From the NCBI GenBank assembly GCA_028456385.1, contig JALNQF010000011.1, forward strand, positions 186,001 to 250,000: 64,000 nucleotides of DNA, in the 5' to 3' direction. Source of the DNA: Ophiosphaerella korrae. Taxonomy: Eukaryota; Ascomycota; Dothideomycetes; Pleosporales; Phaeosphaeriaceae. Each line of letters opens with the position of its first letter. The stretch's first letter is position 1. Positions 1 to 9,237 of the stretch are shown in pieces. The notes under the pieces were generated by a model. The model saw nothing but the letters and a program-made list of their open reading frames with translations. It ran no database searches and was not told the origin of the DNA. The position numbers and the translations under genes are program-made.

Positions 1-837
1 TCCGCAAAACTCTGTGTAGAATAAGCTTCGCAAGCTTGTATTTACTAAGCTCAGCTATATAAAGGCTTTACCTATAGATATTCAAGAAATAATAATTGTA
101 GCAGGAGTTACGAGCTTAGGAATGAGTAGGAGATAGATTATTAATTCTACTAGCTATTAATTGGTAGAGCTCTCATACCAGAGCTCTGCTGGCAGAGCCT
201 CCGGTGCCCGAAGCTTGAGATAGACCGGAGAGCCTGCGAGTCAGGACTGATTAGCTCTACAGAATAGATCCAAATAAAGGAGTTACTGCAACACTTAGCT
301 GAACCTTTCTCTAGACTGCCCTAGCAATATAGAAGAGCTTGGCAACTGTGAATACACTACCTGCATTCCCGACCTTATCGAGCCGAAGATAGACTATCAC
401 ACTCACTCGAGCGGTTCCCTAGCCTTGTAGGGTCATGAAATCACTCCCGCATATTCATCGGTTCTGATTACAACCCGGCTTGCTAGCCTAGAACAGCTCG
501 GCAGTTCACAGAGTTTAGAACGGTTTAGAGAGCAGATGGGCTTTGTTCCAGAGCCGATATGGGGGCAGTTTTGGCAAAATGATGGGGCTTGGGGCTATTG
601 GGCCATATGCACAGAAACACCAGTGCTGACCGCCCTGGAATAGAGTGATGAGCCATTTAGGTTCCTTAATGGCTTGCCGCTAGCAATTGCGCAGGCTAGC
701 GCATATCTGCGACACAAAATACATCCAGCTGTATAATTAGCAGTGAAAGAGTCTTATGAAATCTCAGGACCGACCCGGCGCGCCGCTTCGAGATTACCCT
801 GACCGCAGCGTGTGGACGACGTGAACGATCTCGTACG
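1..837. other. AT-rich gene-free stretch at left edge
   Basis: I see no supportable gene here. The DNA is rich in TA-containing words and short broken frames, as expected for an old repeat eroded by RIP-like C-to-T mutation, but no element ends or recognisable protein remain. Confidence 0.5.
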
Positions 838-1317
838 ATGCTATTCGGGCGAAAAGCAAGGACGCAGCGAACCTGCTTCTGCTTTCTGCTCCGGGCATGT
901 CTCGACAACAGGGGCTTGTGGCATGGTCTCCTTGCAGGAGCAGAAATAAATCCTGTAGAGGTGGCGGAGTCCTTGTCTAAGTGGTTGACTAGTATCGCGA
1001 GTGATGAGGTTGAGTTTGTTGTGGCCATGAGGCTTTTGCGCAGCTACTCTCTTATTGAGGGCTTGCAGTACCTATCAGGCTATGCGACTCGCCCGTTTGT
1101 GTACAGATGGGCATTTCACATACAGGACGGGCGGGAGCACACCTCAACACTTAGCACGGTCAACAACTTGGACAACCTCTACGCGAACCAGGGAAAGCTG
1201 GACGAGGCGGAGAAGATGTACCAGCGAGCCCTAGAAGGAATACAGAGGGCACTGGGCGCAGAGCACACTTCAATGGTTGACTCTATCCACTGTCTCGCAA
1301 TTCTTTCGGCGTACTAG
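838..1317 (+). pseudogene. Truncated NLR relic (winged-helix remnant joined to one TPR)
   Basis: An open frame of 159 codons. Residues about 35-95 resemble the winged-helix segment that follows NB-ARC/NACHT domains in fungal STAND proteins (motifs LWHGLL, RLLRSYSLIEG, GYATRPFVYRWAFH). Residues about 100-155 are kinesin-light-chain type tetratricopeptide repeat (NNLDNLYANQGKLDEAEKMY, then a second partial repeat). In full-length fungal NLRs these two parts are separated by a longer linker and the TPR array has many copies; here they are fused directly, the NTPase domain is absent, and the frame stops after about one and a half repeats. I therefore read it as an internally deleted, 5'-truncated relic rather than a working gene. 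It could still be a short expressed TPR protein. Family assignment is from recalled family features. Confidence 0.6.
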
Positions 1318-1631
1318 CAACTCACTATCTAGTTGGTTTACCGTGAGAGACGGCTACGGGGTTAGTAACCGTAACATTCAGTATCTTTTTAATAGTATTA
1401 ATTAATTAATCCTATAAGTTTTACTAATATTAAAGGTAAGTTGTAAAAAAGTTGTAATACGGCCAAAGCGGGATTTAGGTGGGGGCAGGCACTAGCTCGT
1501 GAAGCTAGTGAGCCTTACTAGTAGTAATTGACCCCACACGCCCTAGCATAAAAATACTCTGGCGCAAATGTGAACATAGCCCTCAAACTCCCGCGAACAG
1601 CGTATCGAGCCAATTGCTCGAGTACAGAAAA
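1318..1631. other. AT-rich spacer and ADE1 upstream region
   Basis: The first 150 bp are strongly AT-rich (TTAATTAATTAAT-type runs) and look like decayed repeat. The last 100 bp must contain the ADE1 promoter and leader. No gene is visible. Confidence 0.4.
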
Positions 1632-2604
1632 ATGACACACGAAGCGATCGTCAGCATCGACGTCAATGGCAAGTTACCAAGGGTAGCATCAGGAAAAGTT
1701 CGCGACCTCTATGCGATTGACGACAAGACACTGTTATTCGTCGCGAGCGATCGCATCTCAGCCTACGACGTAGTCATGGAGAATGTAAGTTCGCAATGTG
1801 TCAATTCAAATCTTGCAAAGTTACAACACAAAGATACAAATACCAATAACGCAGGGCATACCAGGCAAAGGTGCTCTCCTGACTTCCATGTCCGTGTACT
1901 GGTTCCAATACCTTCCGCGACATGTACCCGGTCTCCAAACGCATTTTCTTACGTCTTCGCTTCCCGCGCCTCTTGTTGATCGGTCAGAGCTTAAAGATCG
2001 GTCCATGCAAGTCCGCCGTCTGCGCATCCTGCCTATCGAGTCTATAGTTCGTGGCTACATCACTGGTTCCGGATGGTCCGAGTATCTCGAAAGTGGAACC
2101 ATCAACGGCATTGCTCTGCCACCTGGGCTCATCGAGGGCCAGAGACTTGCCCAGCCATTGTGGACACCCAGTACCAAGGCCGAAGTCGGGGAGAAAGACG
2201 AGAACATCTCGCCCGCTGCTGCGCGGCGCATCATCAACAATGACGTCATTGCTGCTAAAGTAGAAGAACTCAGTTTAGCCATATACGCTGCTGCTGCTGC
2301 TCGGGCGGAAGCCGTGGGCATCATCCTCGCGGACACCAAGTTTGAGTTTGGTCTGGATGACCAGGACAATGTCATCTTGGTTGATGAGGTGTTGACACCC
2401 GATAGTTCGCGCTTTTGGCCAAAGGAATCGTGGGAGCAAAATCTGGGCAGGGCTCAACCGAGCTTTGATAAGCAGTTTTTGCGTGACTGGTTGACAAGCA
2501 GTGGGCTCAAGGGCAAGGAAGGCGTACACGTGCCCGACGAGATTGTGCGGAAGACCGCAGAGAAATATCGGGAGGCATATGAGAAAATTACAGGAATGTC
2601 GTGA
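1632..2604 (+). CDS. ADE1: Phosphoribosylaminoimidazole-succinocarboxamide synthase (SAICAR synthetase)
   Basis: Catalyses ATP-dependent condensation of CAIR with aspartate to give SAICAR in de novo purine synthesis in the cytosol. Two exons: 1632-1784 and 1855-2604, joined in phase 0 across a 70 bp intron (GTAAGT donor, CAG acceptor), give 300 residues, close to the yeast enzyme. Visible family motifs are [11 protein letters not shown] near the N-terminus, [11 protein letters not shown], the GIPGKG segment created exactly by the splice, [11 protein letters not shown], and the C-terminal [14 protein letters not shown]. The ATG at 1632 is chosen because it is the first ATG in frame and gives the usual short lead before the SGKVRDLY motif. 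The gene is convergent with the siroheme synthase gene downstream. The assignment is very secure. Confidence 0.96.
1785..1854 (+). other. ADE1 intron
   Basis: A 70 bp spliceosomal intron with a GTAAGT donor and CAG acceptor. Removing it restores the conserved VVMEN-GIPGKG junction. Confidence 0.93.
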
Positions 2605-2809
2605 TTTGGTTGTTATAGTAGGGTGAAGCTTTACTGGAATACTGATAGGAAAACTAGGGTGTGGGGTAGTGACTCCAACGTAGATTGATAACCTCAGTAT
2701 GTGACTGGTCTATGAGAGTGGTTACCCAGATGTCACAGAAATGGCAGGTAGCTTAGTCAAATGTTACAAATCATCTAATTACAATACTGTGGCGATATGC
2801 AGCTGATCC

Positions 2810-4483
2810 TTAGGTAGTCACAACCATCTCGCCTAGCTTGCTAAGTTCCAGCTCATTGCCACCTAGGTGGTCTAACCCGTGAAATCCTTCTTCCACTACC
2901 CAGCGTTGATCGTGCTTCATTAACACCTGGCATGCGTTGCCTACAACAAGCAAGCCGGGTGGGCGACTCCCCTCTTCTTCGACCGCTACACATACATGCT
3001 CTAGGCTGGTTCTTATCACTCTCTGGTCAGGGCAACTTGCTCGCTCTATTACCGCAACCGGGAGCACCTTTGGGTAGCTTTTTTTCGTAAGATCATCCAC
3101 GAGAGCAGAAAGACGATGTAGTGACATGAGCAGAACAAGCGTGCGGGACTCAACGAAGTCTGGTGGGTCGAGAGGTACACCTTTCTTTCCAGTACCCGTG
3201 CAAATCAGGACTTGATCAGCAATACCCCTATGTGTCGATGGAATTCCAGCAAACAATGGCGCTGATAAGGCACTTGTAATGCCTGGGAGCACACTTGGAA
3301 CGTATCCATGTGCGCGAAAGAAGTCATACTCTTCGCCACCTCTTCCATAGATGTAAGGGTCACCCTGCTTTATGCGTACAACTACTTTACCAGCTTTGAG
3401 ACCTTCAAGACCAAGTTCAAGAAGCTCCTCTTGTGCTTTGTCTGCATTGCCGGGGAACTTGCGGGCAATGTGAACGGTTGCACGACGGGGAATGAGGTCG
3501 AGTATAGGTGCAGGGACCAGTTTGTCTGCTAAGATGAGGTCGGCAGAGAGAATGGCTTTATGTGCAGCGCGAGTGAGGAGATCGGGACTGCCAGGGCCAG
3601 ATCCCGCGAGGACAATGCGCCCTGATCGTGTTTCTGAGATAGCGGAGCAGGGCCCGACTTTCGAGGAGCTGGTCCTGACAAACTCGCGGAAAAGGGTATC
3701 AATATCGGCGTCAGTTATAGCGGCGAGGCGACGGAGCGGCCAGTACTCGCAGATCTGAGAGAGCCAGCGCATACGTCTACCTCGTGCTGCTTCTTTGCTC
3801 TCTTCTAAAACCAGCCTATTAAAAGTAGCCGCCTGGCCACAGTCCTCTTCCTCTGCCTCCAGGTCTTGTGATAGCTCGGCTGCGTGGTCTTCCTCCCATA
3901 TGCGCCTCCTCAGCGACCCCAGCCTTTCTACGGCGTCGCCCAGTTTTGGGGGCAGCGAAGCCGCAATTTCTCTTCGTATCCTTGCGGACAGTTTGCAGCC
4001 CTTGCCGGATGCCGTCACGCCAATTTGCAGAGGACCATCTGAATGAGTAGAAAGGAGCGTGAACGAGCAAAGATTTGGCGCGTCCACAACATTGATTGGT
4101 ATGCGGAGTCGCCGGCATAGATTGGAGATCTGTGTGGCTGCAGCGAATTAGGGAGGAACGATCCGTCACATTCATGGACAGTTACCCAAGTGTTGTTTCC
4201 CCCCCATAGTGATGAATACAGCATCAACAACACCACTAACTTCTGGGCGACCAAGAGTAGTAAGGTCTTCCTCTCTGAAGCTTCTCTGGATCCATTTGAC
4301 CTCGCCCGCCTCAATGCGCCGGACGAGACCATAGTGCAATGTGCATTCTTCGGGGGCTATGAGGATCGGCATGGCGCCGACTTCAATCGATCGTGCACAT
4401 CGTGCGCCAGCGAGAGGATTTGACCCAACAATCAAGTGGATGTGGGATGTTGCATCAATAGCTGCAAGAAGGGCTGGAGCCAT
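2810..4483 (-). CDS. Bifunctional siroheme synthase: Met8-type dehydrogenase/ferrochelatase plus uroporphyrinogen-III C-methyltransferase
   Basis: Makes siroheme, the cofactor of sulfite and nitrite reductases: SAM-dependent methylation of uroporphyrinogen III to precorrin-2, then NAD-dependent oxidation and iron insertion. Exons 4483-4186 and 4137-2810 are joined in phase 1 across a 48 bp intron (GTAACT...CTGCAG), giving 541 residues. Residues 1-115 are the nucleotide-binding fold (LIVGSNPLAGAR, then LIAPEE); the splice creates ATQISNLCRRLRIPINVV followed by Asp118 in VVDAPNLC, the position of the catalytic aspartate known in Met8/CysG. From about residue 270 there is a complete tetrapyrrole methylase domain (LAGSGPGSPDLLT; IKQGDPYIYGRGGEEY). 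The classical GGG of the NAD loop is GSN here, which I recall in other fungal homologues too. An upstream TTG is not used; 4483 is the first ATG. Confidence 0.92.
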
Positions 4484-4812
4484 GGTGATGCGGTGGTGCG
4501 CAAACTCAGGCTGAGTGACCCAAAAGAACAAGGCGGCTGAGCTGGCCTTCCGGGATAGAGGGCGAGGAGATTAAGTATCTATGGTCGTCAATCATGATAC
4601 TGGGCGGGGGCCGCGGCGGCGTTGATATGCACAACCACTTTTCTTGTTCCGATAGCGACGACGAGCCGATATGACGCGATCAGCCGCTAACCACAAACGG
4701 AAACGCCGCGGAGAAAAGCTGTGGGCAGCGGCGTCCCCGGCCAAGATCAGGTGCGTAGTGATTGTCTGCTGTCAAGCAACTTTCGGAGTTAGCTGATTAG
4801 CTGATTAGCTGA
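4484..4812. promoter_or_regulatory. Upstream region of the siroheme synthase gene
   Basis: A 329 bp non-coding stretch that must hold the promoter of the leftward siroheme synthase gene and the 3' end of RAV2. A GC-rich block lies at about 4600-4625. No specific site can be proved. Confidence 0.4.
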
Positions 4813-4816
4813 TTAG
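4789..4816. repeat. 8-bp tandem repeat (TTAGCTGA, 3.5 copies) spanning the RAV2 stop codon
   Basis: Three and a half perfect copies of TTAGCTGA. On the minus strand the array begins exactly at the TAA stop of RAV2. Because the unit length is not a multiple of 3, it supplies TAA codons in every frame. Confidence 0.9.
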
Positions 4817-5787
4817 TCCATCAACTCGTCGCGGCCCATGACAATGTTGAGCGCCTTTCGGCTGAGCATTATGCTGTGCTCGAGGGCATTGAGCTTTGCC
4901 GATGCAGAAATGAGGGCTGGGTCCTGGCTTTCGACGCGGACCTTCTCTTTGACGCGCACATCCTGGCCCTTGTACTTGAAGGTGCGGTCGGCCTCGTCGT
5001 GGGCGGGAGCTCGCGAGCCACCAAGCGCTACGGCCAGGCTGTCGCGGATGCTGAAGCCGGTGAGCGACTTCTGGTCGGCATGCTGCGGCTCGAGCGTGCG
5101 TACTTCGAGGACCAGTGCGGCGTCGAAGACAAACAGATGGAAAGACACAGTGGGTGGCAGGGGCGGATCAAAGGTGGTGTCATCGATAGGCTTCTCCCAC
5201 CACGACGGCTGCACGTCCGAGTAGCCCCTCAAGGCCTGGCGGGCCTCCTGGATGTGTTCATGCAGCAACCGGAGCTGTCCTGCAACAAATTCGGCCTTGG
5301 TGGCATCTCCGCCCCAAATAGCCACATCGATGACGTCCAAGCAGCTGTTGATGGAGGTGCGTACCGAGGTGAGCTGGGGGACAACGAGGGTCGGGGCCTG
5401 GGGCGCTGATGAAATGGTCACGTCGTAGGCCGGGGAGCCACGGGGCGGCGGCAGGCTGGCCAGGCGCAGTTTGATGCTCTGCACAGGGAATCGGTCAGTA
5501 GGCAGCTTGCGTGAGAGACATGGCCGTACACATACGCCTTTGGTGATGCGGGTGCCGATTCTAGTGACAAGACCCTTCAGACTCTCAGAACGCACCGAGG
5601 ACAGGACCAGCGTGGACCCGGTCTCCGAGGGCGCCAGCAGAGCAGCACACTCCTCCAGGCCGGCCTTGAGCGACTGCAGCCTCTCGCCCAGCTGGACCAG
5701 CAGCCATTCGAGCTCGCGCGCCTGGGACGCTGCCGTTTCGCTGCCAAGCTGGGCGTCACTGATGGGCGGCCAGATGACGGCAGACAT
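4813..5787 (-). CDS. RAV2: RAVE complex subunit 2 / Rogdi homologue
   Basis: Subunit of the RAVE complex, which promotes assembly of the V1 and V0 sectors of the vacuolar H+-ATPase. Exons 5787-5536 and 5478-4813 are joined in phase 0 across a 57 bp intron (GTATGT...GCAG), giving 305 residues. Diagnostic stretches of the Rogdi/Rav2 family are MSAVIWPPISDAQL at the N-terminus, RELEWLL, LKAGLEECAALLAPSETGS, SLKGLVTRIGTRI, RLASLPPPRG, the SFHLFVFDAALVLEVRTLEP strand and a C-terminal VRVKEKVRVESQDP followed by a helical tail. The ATG at 5787 is preferred over a TTG upstream because it starts at the conserved MSAVIWPP. It ends at the tandem-repeat stop array. Its start faces the SUR7-like gene across 556 bp. 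Confidence 0.9.
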   Translation of the reverse strand: MSAVIWPPISDAQLGSETAASQARELEWLLVQLGERLQSLKAGLEECAALLAPSETGSTLVLSSVRSESLKGLVTRIGTRITKGVCVRPCLSRKLPTDRFPVQSIKLRLASLPPPRGSPAYDVTISSAPQAPTLVVPQLTSVRTSINSCLDVIDVAIWGGDATKAEFVAGQLRLLHEHIQEARQALRGYSDVQPSWWEKPIDDTTFDPPLPPTVSFHLFVFDAALVLEVRTLEPQHADQKSLTGFSIRDSLAVALGGSRAPAHDEADRTFKYKGQDVRVKEKVRVESQDPALISASAKLNALEHSIMLSRKALNIVMGRDELMD

Positions 5788-6343
5788 GGCGCGCAATTCC
5801 AAATATTGCACAGTTCCACGTATTCGCTGGTGGGGGGCTGCCTATGTAGGGACTTGATAGTACACAGTAGTGTTGGCAGCTAAGTAGGTAGGTTGTGATG
5901 GCCAAGAAGCCACCCACACCCAGCCTCGGCTGATTCCGGGCGCTGCAGGGGGGGTCACGCCATGGGTCTCATGGCGATGCCTGCAACCCCCATCGTGCGT
6001 AGCAGGCGTGCACACATGCCTCGCCTTGTATCGCCATATATCGTTCCGTCTGGCCTGGCCCTCTCCTCGTGTCTCTCGTAGCTACACACTGGACCCTAGC
6101 GCCGGCCTGTAGACTGATGCCAGGCCTGCGCTACTAAAAAACTTACCCCCCAGTGAGGCCATGAGCTACCGACCCGGCGCGCTGCGATCTTCGTGGCCAC
6201 CAGGCCCGGCAGTACGTCACCGCACCTGACCAACCCTTCATAAACAAGATGCACCGTCACGTCAAAAGAACCCCAATTAATCTGTCGCATCTGACACTCC
6301 CGTAATCTTGTAATCTTAATCCTGCACTCACCCACTGATTGCA
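5788..6343. promoter_or_regulatory. Divergent promoter region between RAV2 and the SUR7-like gene
   Basis: 556 bp with no convincing ORF, lying between two divergently transcribed starts, so it must contain both promoters. It includes a G-run at about 5949-5955 and pyrimidine-rich tracts. No specific factor site is claimed. Confidence 0.5.
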
Positions 6344-7195
6344 ATGGGGCCAGCCAGTATGTATCCCATCTTTGCACCCGCTTGTCTTTGGCGCTCATCT
6401 GTGCAGGACCACTCCTTGCCATCGTATCGCTCACCCTGGTCGCTGGAGGCGTCCTTCTCCAGTTCTTTACCATTCTGACTGGTGCCGTGAATACCGCACC
6501 TTTGGACCACTTCTACTTTCTTGAAGCTACCACCAGCGGCATTCCGGATGCTCGCAACCCCTCAAGATGGACTTTCTTTGCCATCTGCGGCCAGGACCCT
6601 TCCACTGGACTCAACGCCAACTGCGGCTCCGTTGTCCCGGCCCTACCTTTTGACCCTCCACGCAACTTTGGCACTCAGGTCGGCGTTCCAGATCAATTCA
6701 TCGGCACTAAGCAGTTCTTCTATCTGTCTCGATTCATGTTTGCTTTCTACCTGATTGCCCTTGCCTTCGCCGTCATTGCTCTTCTCACTGGCCTACTGGC
6801 TCTTGTCAGCCGTCTTGGAGGCTACATCTCCTCCATGACCACCTCTGTTGCACTGTTCTTTCAGACAATAGCCGCCACCCTCATGACGTAAGTTGTATCC
6901 ACGGTACTTGCGTCGACACGCTTTGCTAACACCCTTTAGTGTTTGGGTTGTCAAAGGTCGCGACGCTTTTCGTGCTGCCGGCTCCGAAGCTCATATCGGT
7001 CGATATCTAATGGCCTTTGCCTGGGCTTCTATGGCTTGCTTTTTTCTCGCCACCATTTCATTTTGTCTCGGTGGGCGTCTTGGTAGTGACCGCCCTTCAA
7101 CCGTGCGACGAACCCGCTCAACCAAATCAAACCGCAGCCGTGGCAGCTTCCTTGATACTAAGTCACACAAAAAAGTTCGAGACTACTCTCCATAG
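6344..7195 (+). CDS. SUR7/PalI-family four-TM plasma membrane protein
   Basis: Predicted eisosome- or cortex-associated membrane protein. Three exons: 6344-6356 (only 13 nt), 6407-6887 and 6940-7195, with introns of 50 bp (GTATGT...GTGCAG) and 52 bp (GTAAGT...TTTAG), give 249 residues. The tiny first exon encodes MGPA and is needed because the long open frame has no ATG before the first membrane helix. Four hydrophobic segments are visible at about residues 6-26, 115-138, 145-168 and 186-208, with a loop between the first two carrying the family's W-T-F...C...N-x-C pattern (RWTFFAICGQD, NANCGS). The C-terminal tail is basic and Ser-rich (TKSNRSRGSF), likely cytosolic. Family assignment is good; the individual paralogue is not resolved. 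Confidence 0.83.
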
Positions 7196-7907
7196 TGGGA
7201 CCAAGAAGGTGTGAAGACTTCCATGACGTTCGGATATGCAATTTTGAATGAGTAAATAAATAAGTAAATAAATAACGTGGTTTACAAGCGAGTCGGCCAC
7301 CCGGCCAACGCTGCGCACTTATTTGAGCGTACAACTCAACAACGCAGTAGAGTAGCATATCCATATTGATATATTAAATTGGGCACTATCTACTGCATTG
7401 TTGTTATACGTACGTAAGTTGTGCCCAGTCTCTCTACGCCTCTTACAGCGCGCGCGAGCCTAGCGACTCAGGCCTGAGCCCTCTCTATCTTGACGCTGTC
7501 CACGACCTTCCTACTACCTTGCTCATACAAGCCATCCAGCAGCAAATATTGCAAGGAGCACTGCGAACAGACCGCCTCGATTCCAACGGTTTTGCGTGTG
7601 TTTCATGAGGGTTTCCCACTCTATCTAATATTTAGTCTGTGATTCAAATCTAAGTCTGTTCATAGGTGAATAGATGGAGACATTCATAAATACCTAAATG
7701 TATGCTAGCTCTACGTTTTAACAATATACAAGTCGTCCATGTTCAACCGCACAACTGCAGTGTGAAGCAATCCCCTCACTAGAACCGTGGCTACCACCTC
7801 TCTTAGCATCATGCAGAAGCCTTACTCTAGTTCGCTGAGCTTAATCGTCCATGGGTGCTCCTTGCTCGTATCGTTGGGCTGATGTTGAAGCACCACGTTC
7901 ACTAATA
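7196..7907. other. Intergenic DNA left of the mariner element
   Basis: Contains the 3' region of the SUR7-like gene, a 12-bp unit repeated twice at 7252-7275 (GTAAATAAATAA) and otherwise featureless AT-rich sequence. I see no gene. Confidence 0.5.
7252..7275. repeat. Two tandem copies of GTAAATAAATAA
   Basis: A perfect 12-bp duplication made of A/T-rich tetranucleotides, just 3' of the SUR7-like gene. Confidence 0.85.
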
Positions 7908-7932
7908 CAGTACTAGGACAAAAGTTCGGTTC
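7908..7932 (+). repeat. Left terminal inverted repeat of the mariner element
   Basis: Begins CAGT immediately after a TA at 7906-7907. It matches the reverse complement of the right end at about 19 of 25 positions; most differences are transitions. Confidence 0.8.
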
Positions 7933-9210
7933 ACCGACAGCCGAATACGAGGTTTGAACATCTCAACACAGCTCTGTACCCTACTATTGCTTGCCACCCA
8001 GAAGTCGTAGTAACATAAAAGAGGTATCATTTTATTGCGAAAAACTCAATATTTTGTTTGATAACCATGCGCACGCCTTACAGCAGCAAGGCGTCGCGGC
8101 ATAGATAGAATAAGCGCCTTGATGTACGAATCAGGGATCTTCTTCTACGCCTCCTTTAATGCCTTGCACAGTCGCTCCTAGTCCTCTACAGACTCGCCAA
8201 TCGTAGCCAGCTCTGGGTGAAGCTTGTGTACCTTCCTTTTAAGTGCCTACCACATGTGCTCGATAGGGTTAAGGTCTGGTAAGTAGGGTGGAAAGTTAAC
8301 GACGTTTATACGATGCCTCCGCAACTAGTCGCTAGTCGCTCGCGCAGTGTGTATGCGCGCATTATCTTGCTGGAACAGATTACCTCTCCGATAATTACGG
8401 AGGAGGCCTTTCTCTAGTGCCTAGATATAACTCTAAGCTGAGTAGCTGCTACGGCGGGCATTAGGGTCTCTCTCTATAACTACTAGCAGGCTCTTCTGCA
8501 CCCTCCCCCTCCTATCAATCTAGATTAACCCCTACACTATCTGCGCAGGAGGACGCGACGTATTATGCTCTTCTATTATCTTATACCTCTATTTCTTATA
8601 AGGATAGCAGAAGCACTACTCCTAGTTAGCACTAGAGCCTTTCTAAACAGAACACTTATTAGAGAAGCGTATAGTCCTCCTCTTCTAGTCGAAATGCCGC
8701 TACTTCCTCTCCTACGCCCTCCTTCTCCCTGCTGTAAATTAAGTAATCTTAGGTCTACGCTTGCATCTAAAGTTCTTTAGGTTATATCTCTTAAGCGCTC
8801 TATACGTAGTTTTGGCTAATATTCGTTTAGTAAGGGCGGCTTCTTTAAGGAGCTGCCTATACTCTATCTTAGGATATTTTCGAGCTATTCGAAACAGCAC
8901 TCGCTTATCGCGTTGCGATAGTATCTTAGGACGCCTAAATTAGGGTAGGTCCTTTGTAGTGTAGTAGAGCTGCTATCGTCGCAAGGTGTCGCGTATGCAT
9001 TTAGGGGTGACGCGAAATTCTTCTGCCAACTCTTTCGTGCCACACCCTGCCTCCGACTTCTCGATAATTCTTGTGCGTTGCTCTAGGGTTAATCGGGTGG
9101 CTATTCTTGCATTGCTACTTATTTCCCGGCCAAATTGACGGCGTTGTGGCATTTTGGTAGTTGTTTGGGGGTTGGGTGTTGATGAGGGGCGCATCGACGC
9201 GTCGCTTCGC

Positions 9211-9235
9211 GAACCGAACTTTCGTCCCGTGACTG
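9211..9235 (-). repeat. Right terminal inverted repeat of the mariner element
   Basis: Ends ...GTGACTG followed by TA at 9236-9237. It is inverted relative to 7908-7932 and shares the GTTCGGTTC/GAACCGAAC core. Confidence 0.8.
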
Positions 9236-9237
9236 TA

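Larger units (their letters stand above)
7908..9235 (-). mobile_element. Decayed Tc1/mariner DNA transposon
   Basis: A 1,328 bp element with about 25-bp terminal inverted repeats starting CAGT (left 7908-7932; right 9211-9235; core AAAGTTCGGTTC shared) and flanked on both sides by TA, the target duplication typical of this superfamily. The transposase lies on the minus strand: it begins at an ATG at 9152, has an N-terminal helix-turn-helix (LTLEQRTRIIEKSEAG, EFRVTPKCIRDTLRR), and downstream keeps two DDE-superfamily signatures, QQDNARIHTA at about 8351-8378 and PPYLPDLNPIEHMW at about 8248-8290. Between them the frame is broken by more than a dozen stops, many of the TAG/TAA type expected from C-to-T decay (RIP). 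It is inactive unless another copy supplies transposase. Confidence 0.88.

Noticed and set aside
2055..2375. 106-codon frame on the minus strand inside ADE1
   Set aside because: Antisense shadow of a secure ADE1 exon, with alternative start and no domain.
4838..5409. Long plus-strand frames opposite RAV2
   Set aside because: Mirror frames of a conserved exon with GC-rich codon bias; no family match.
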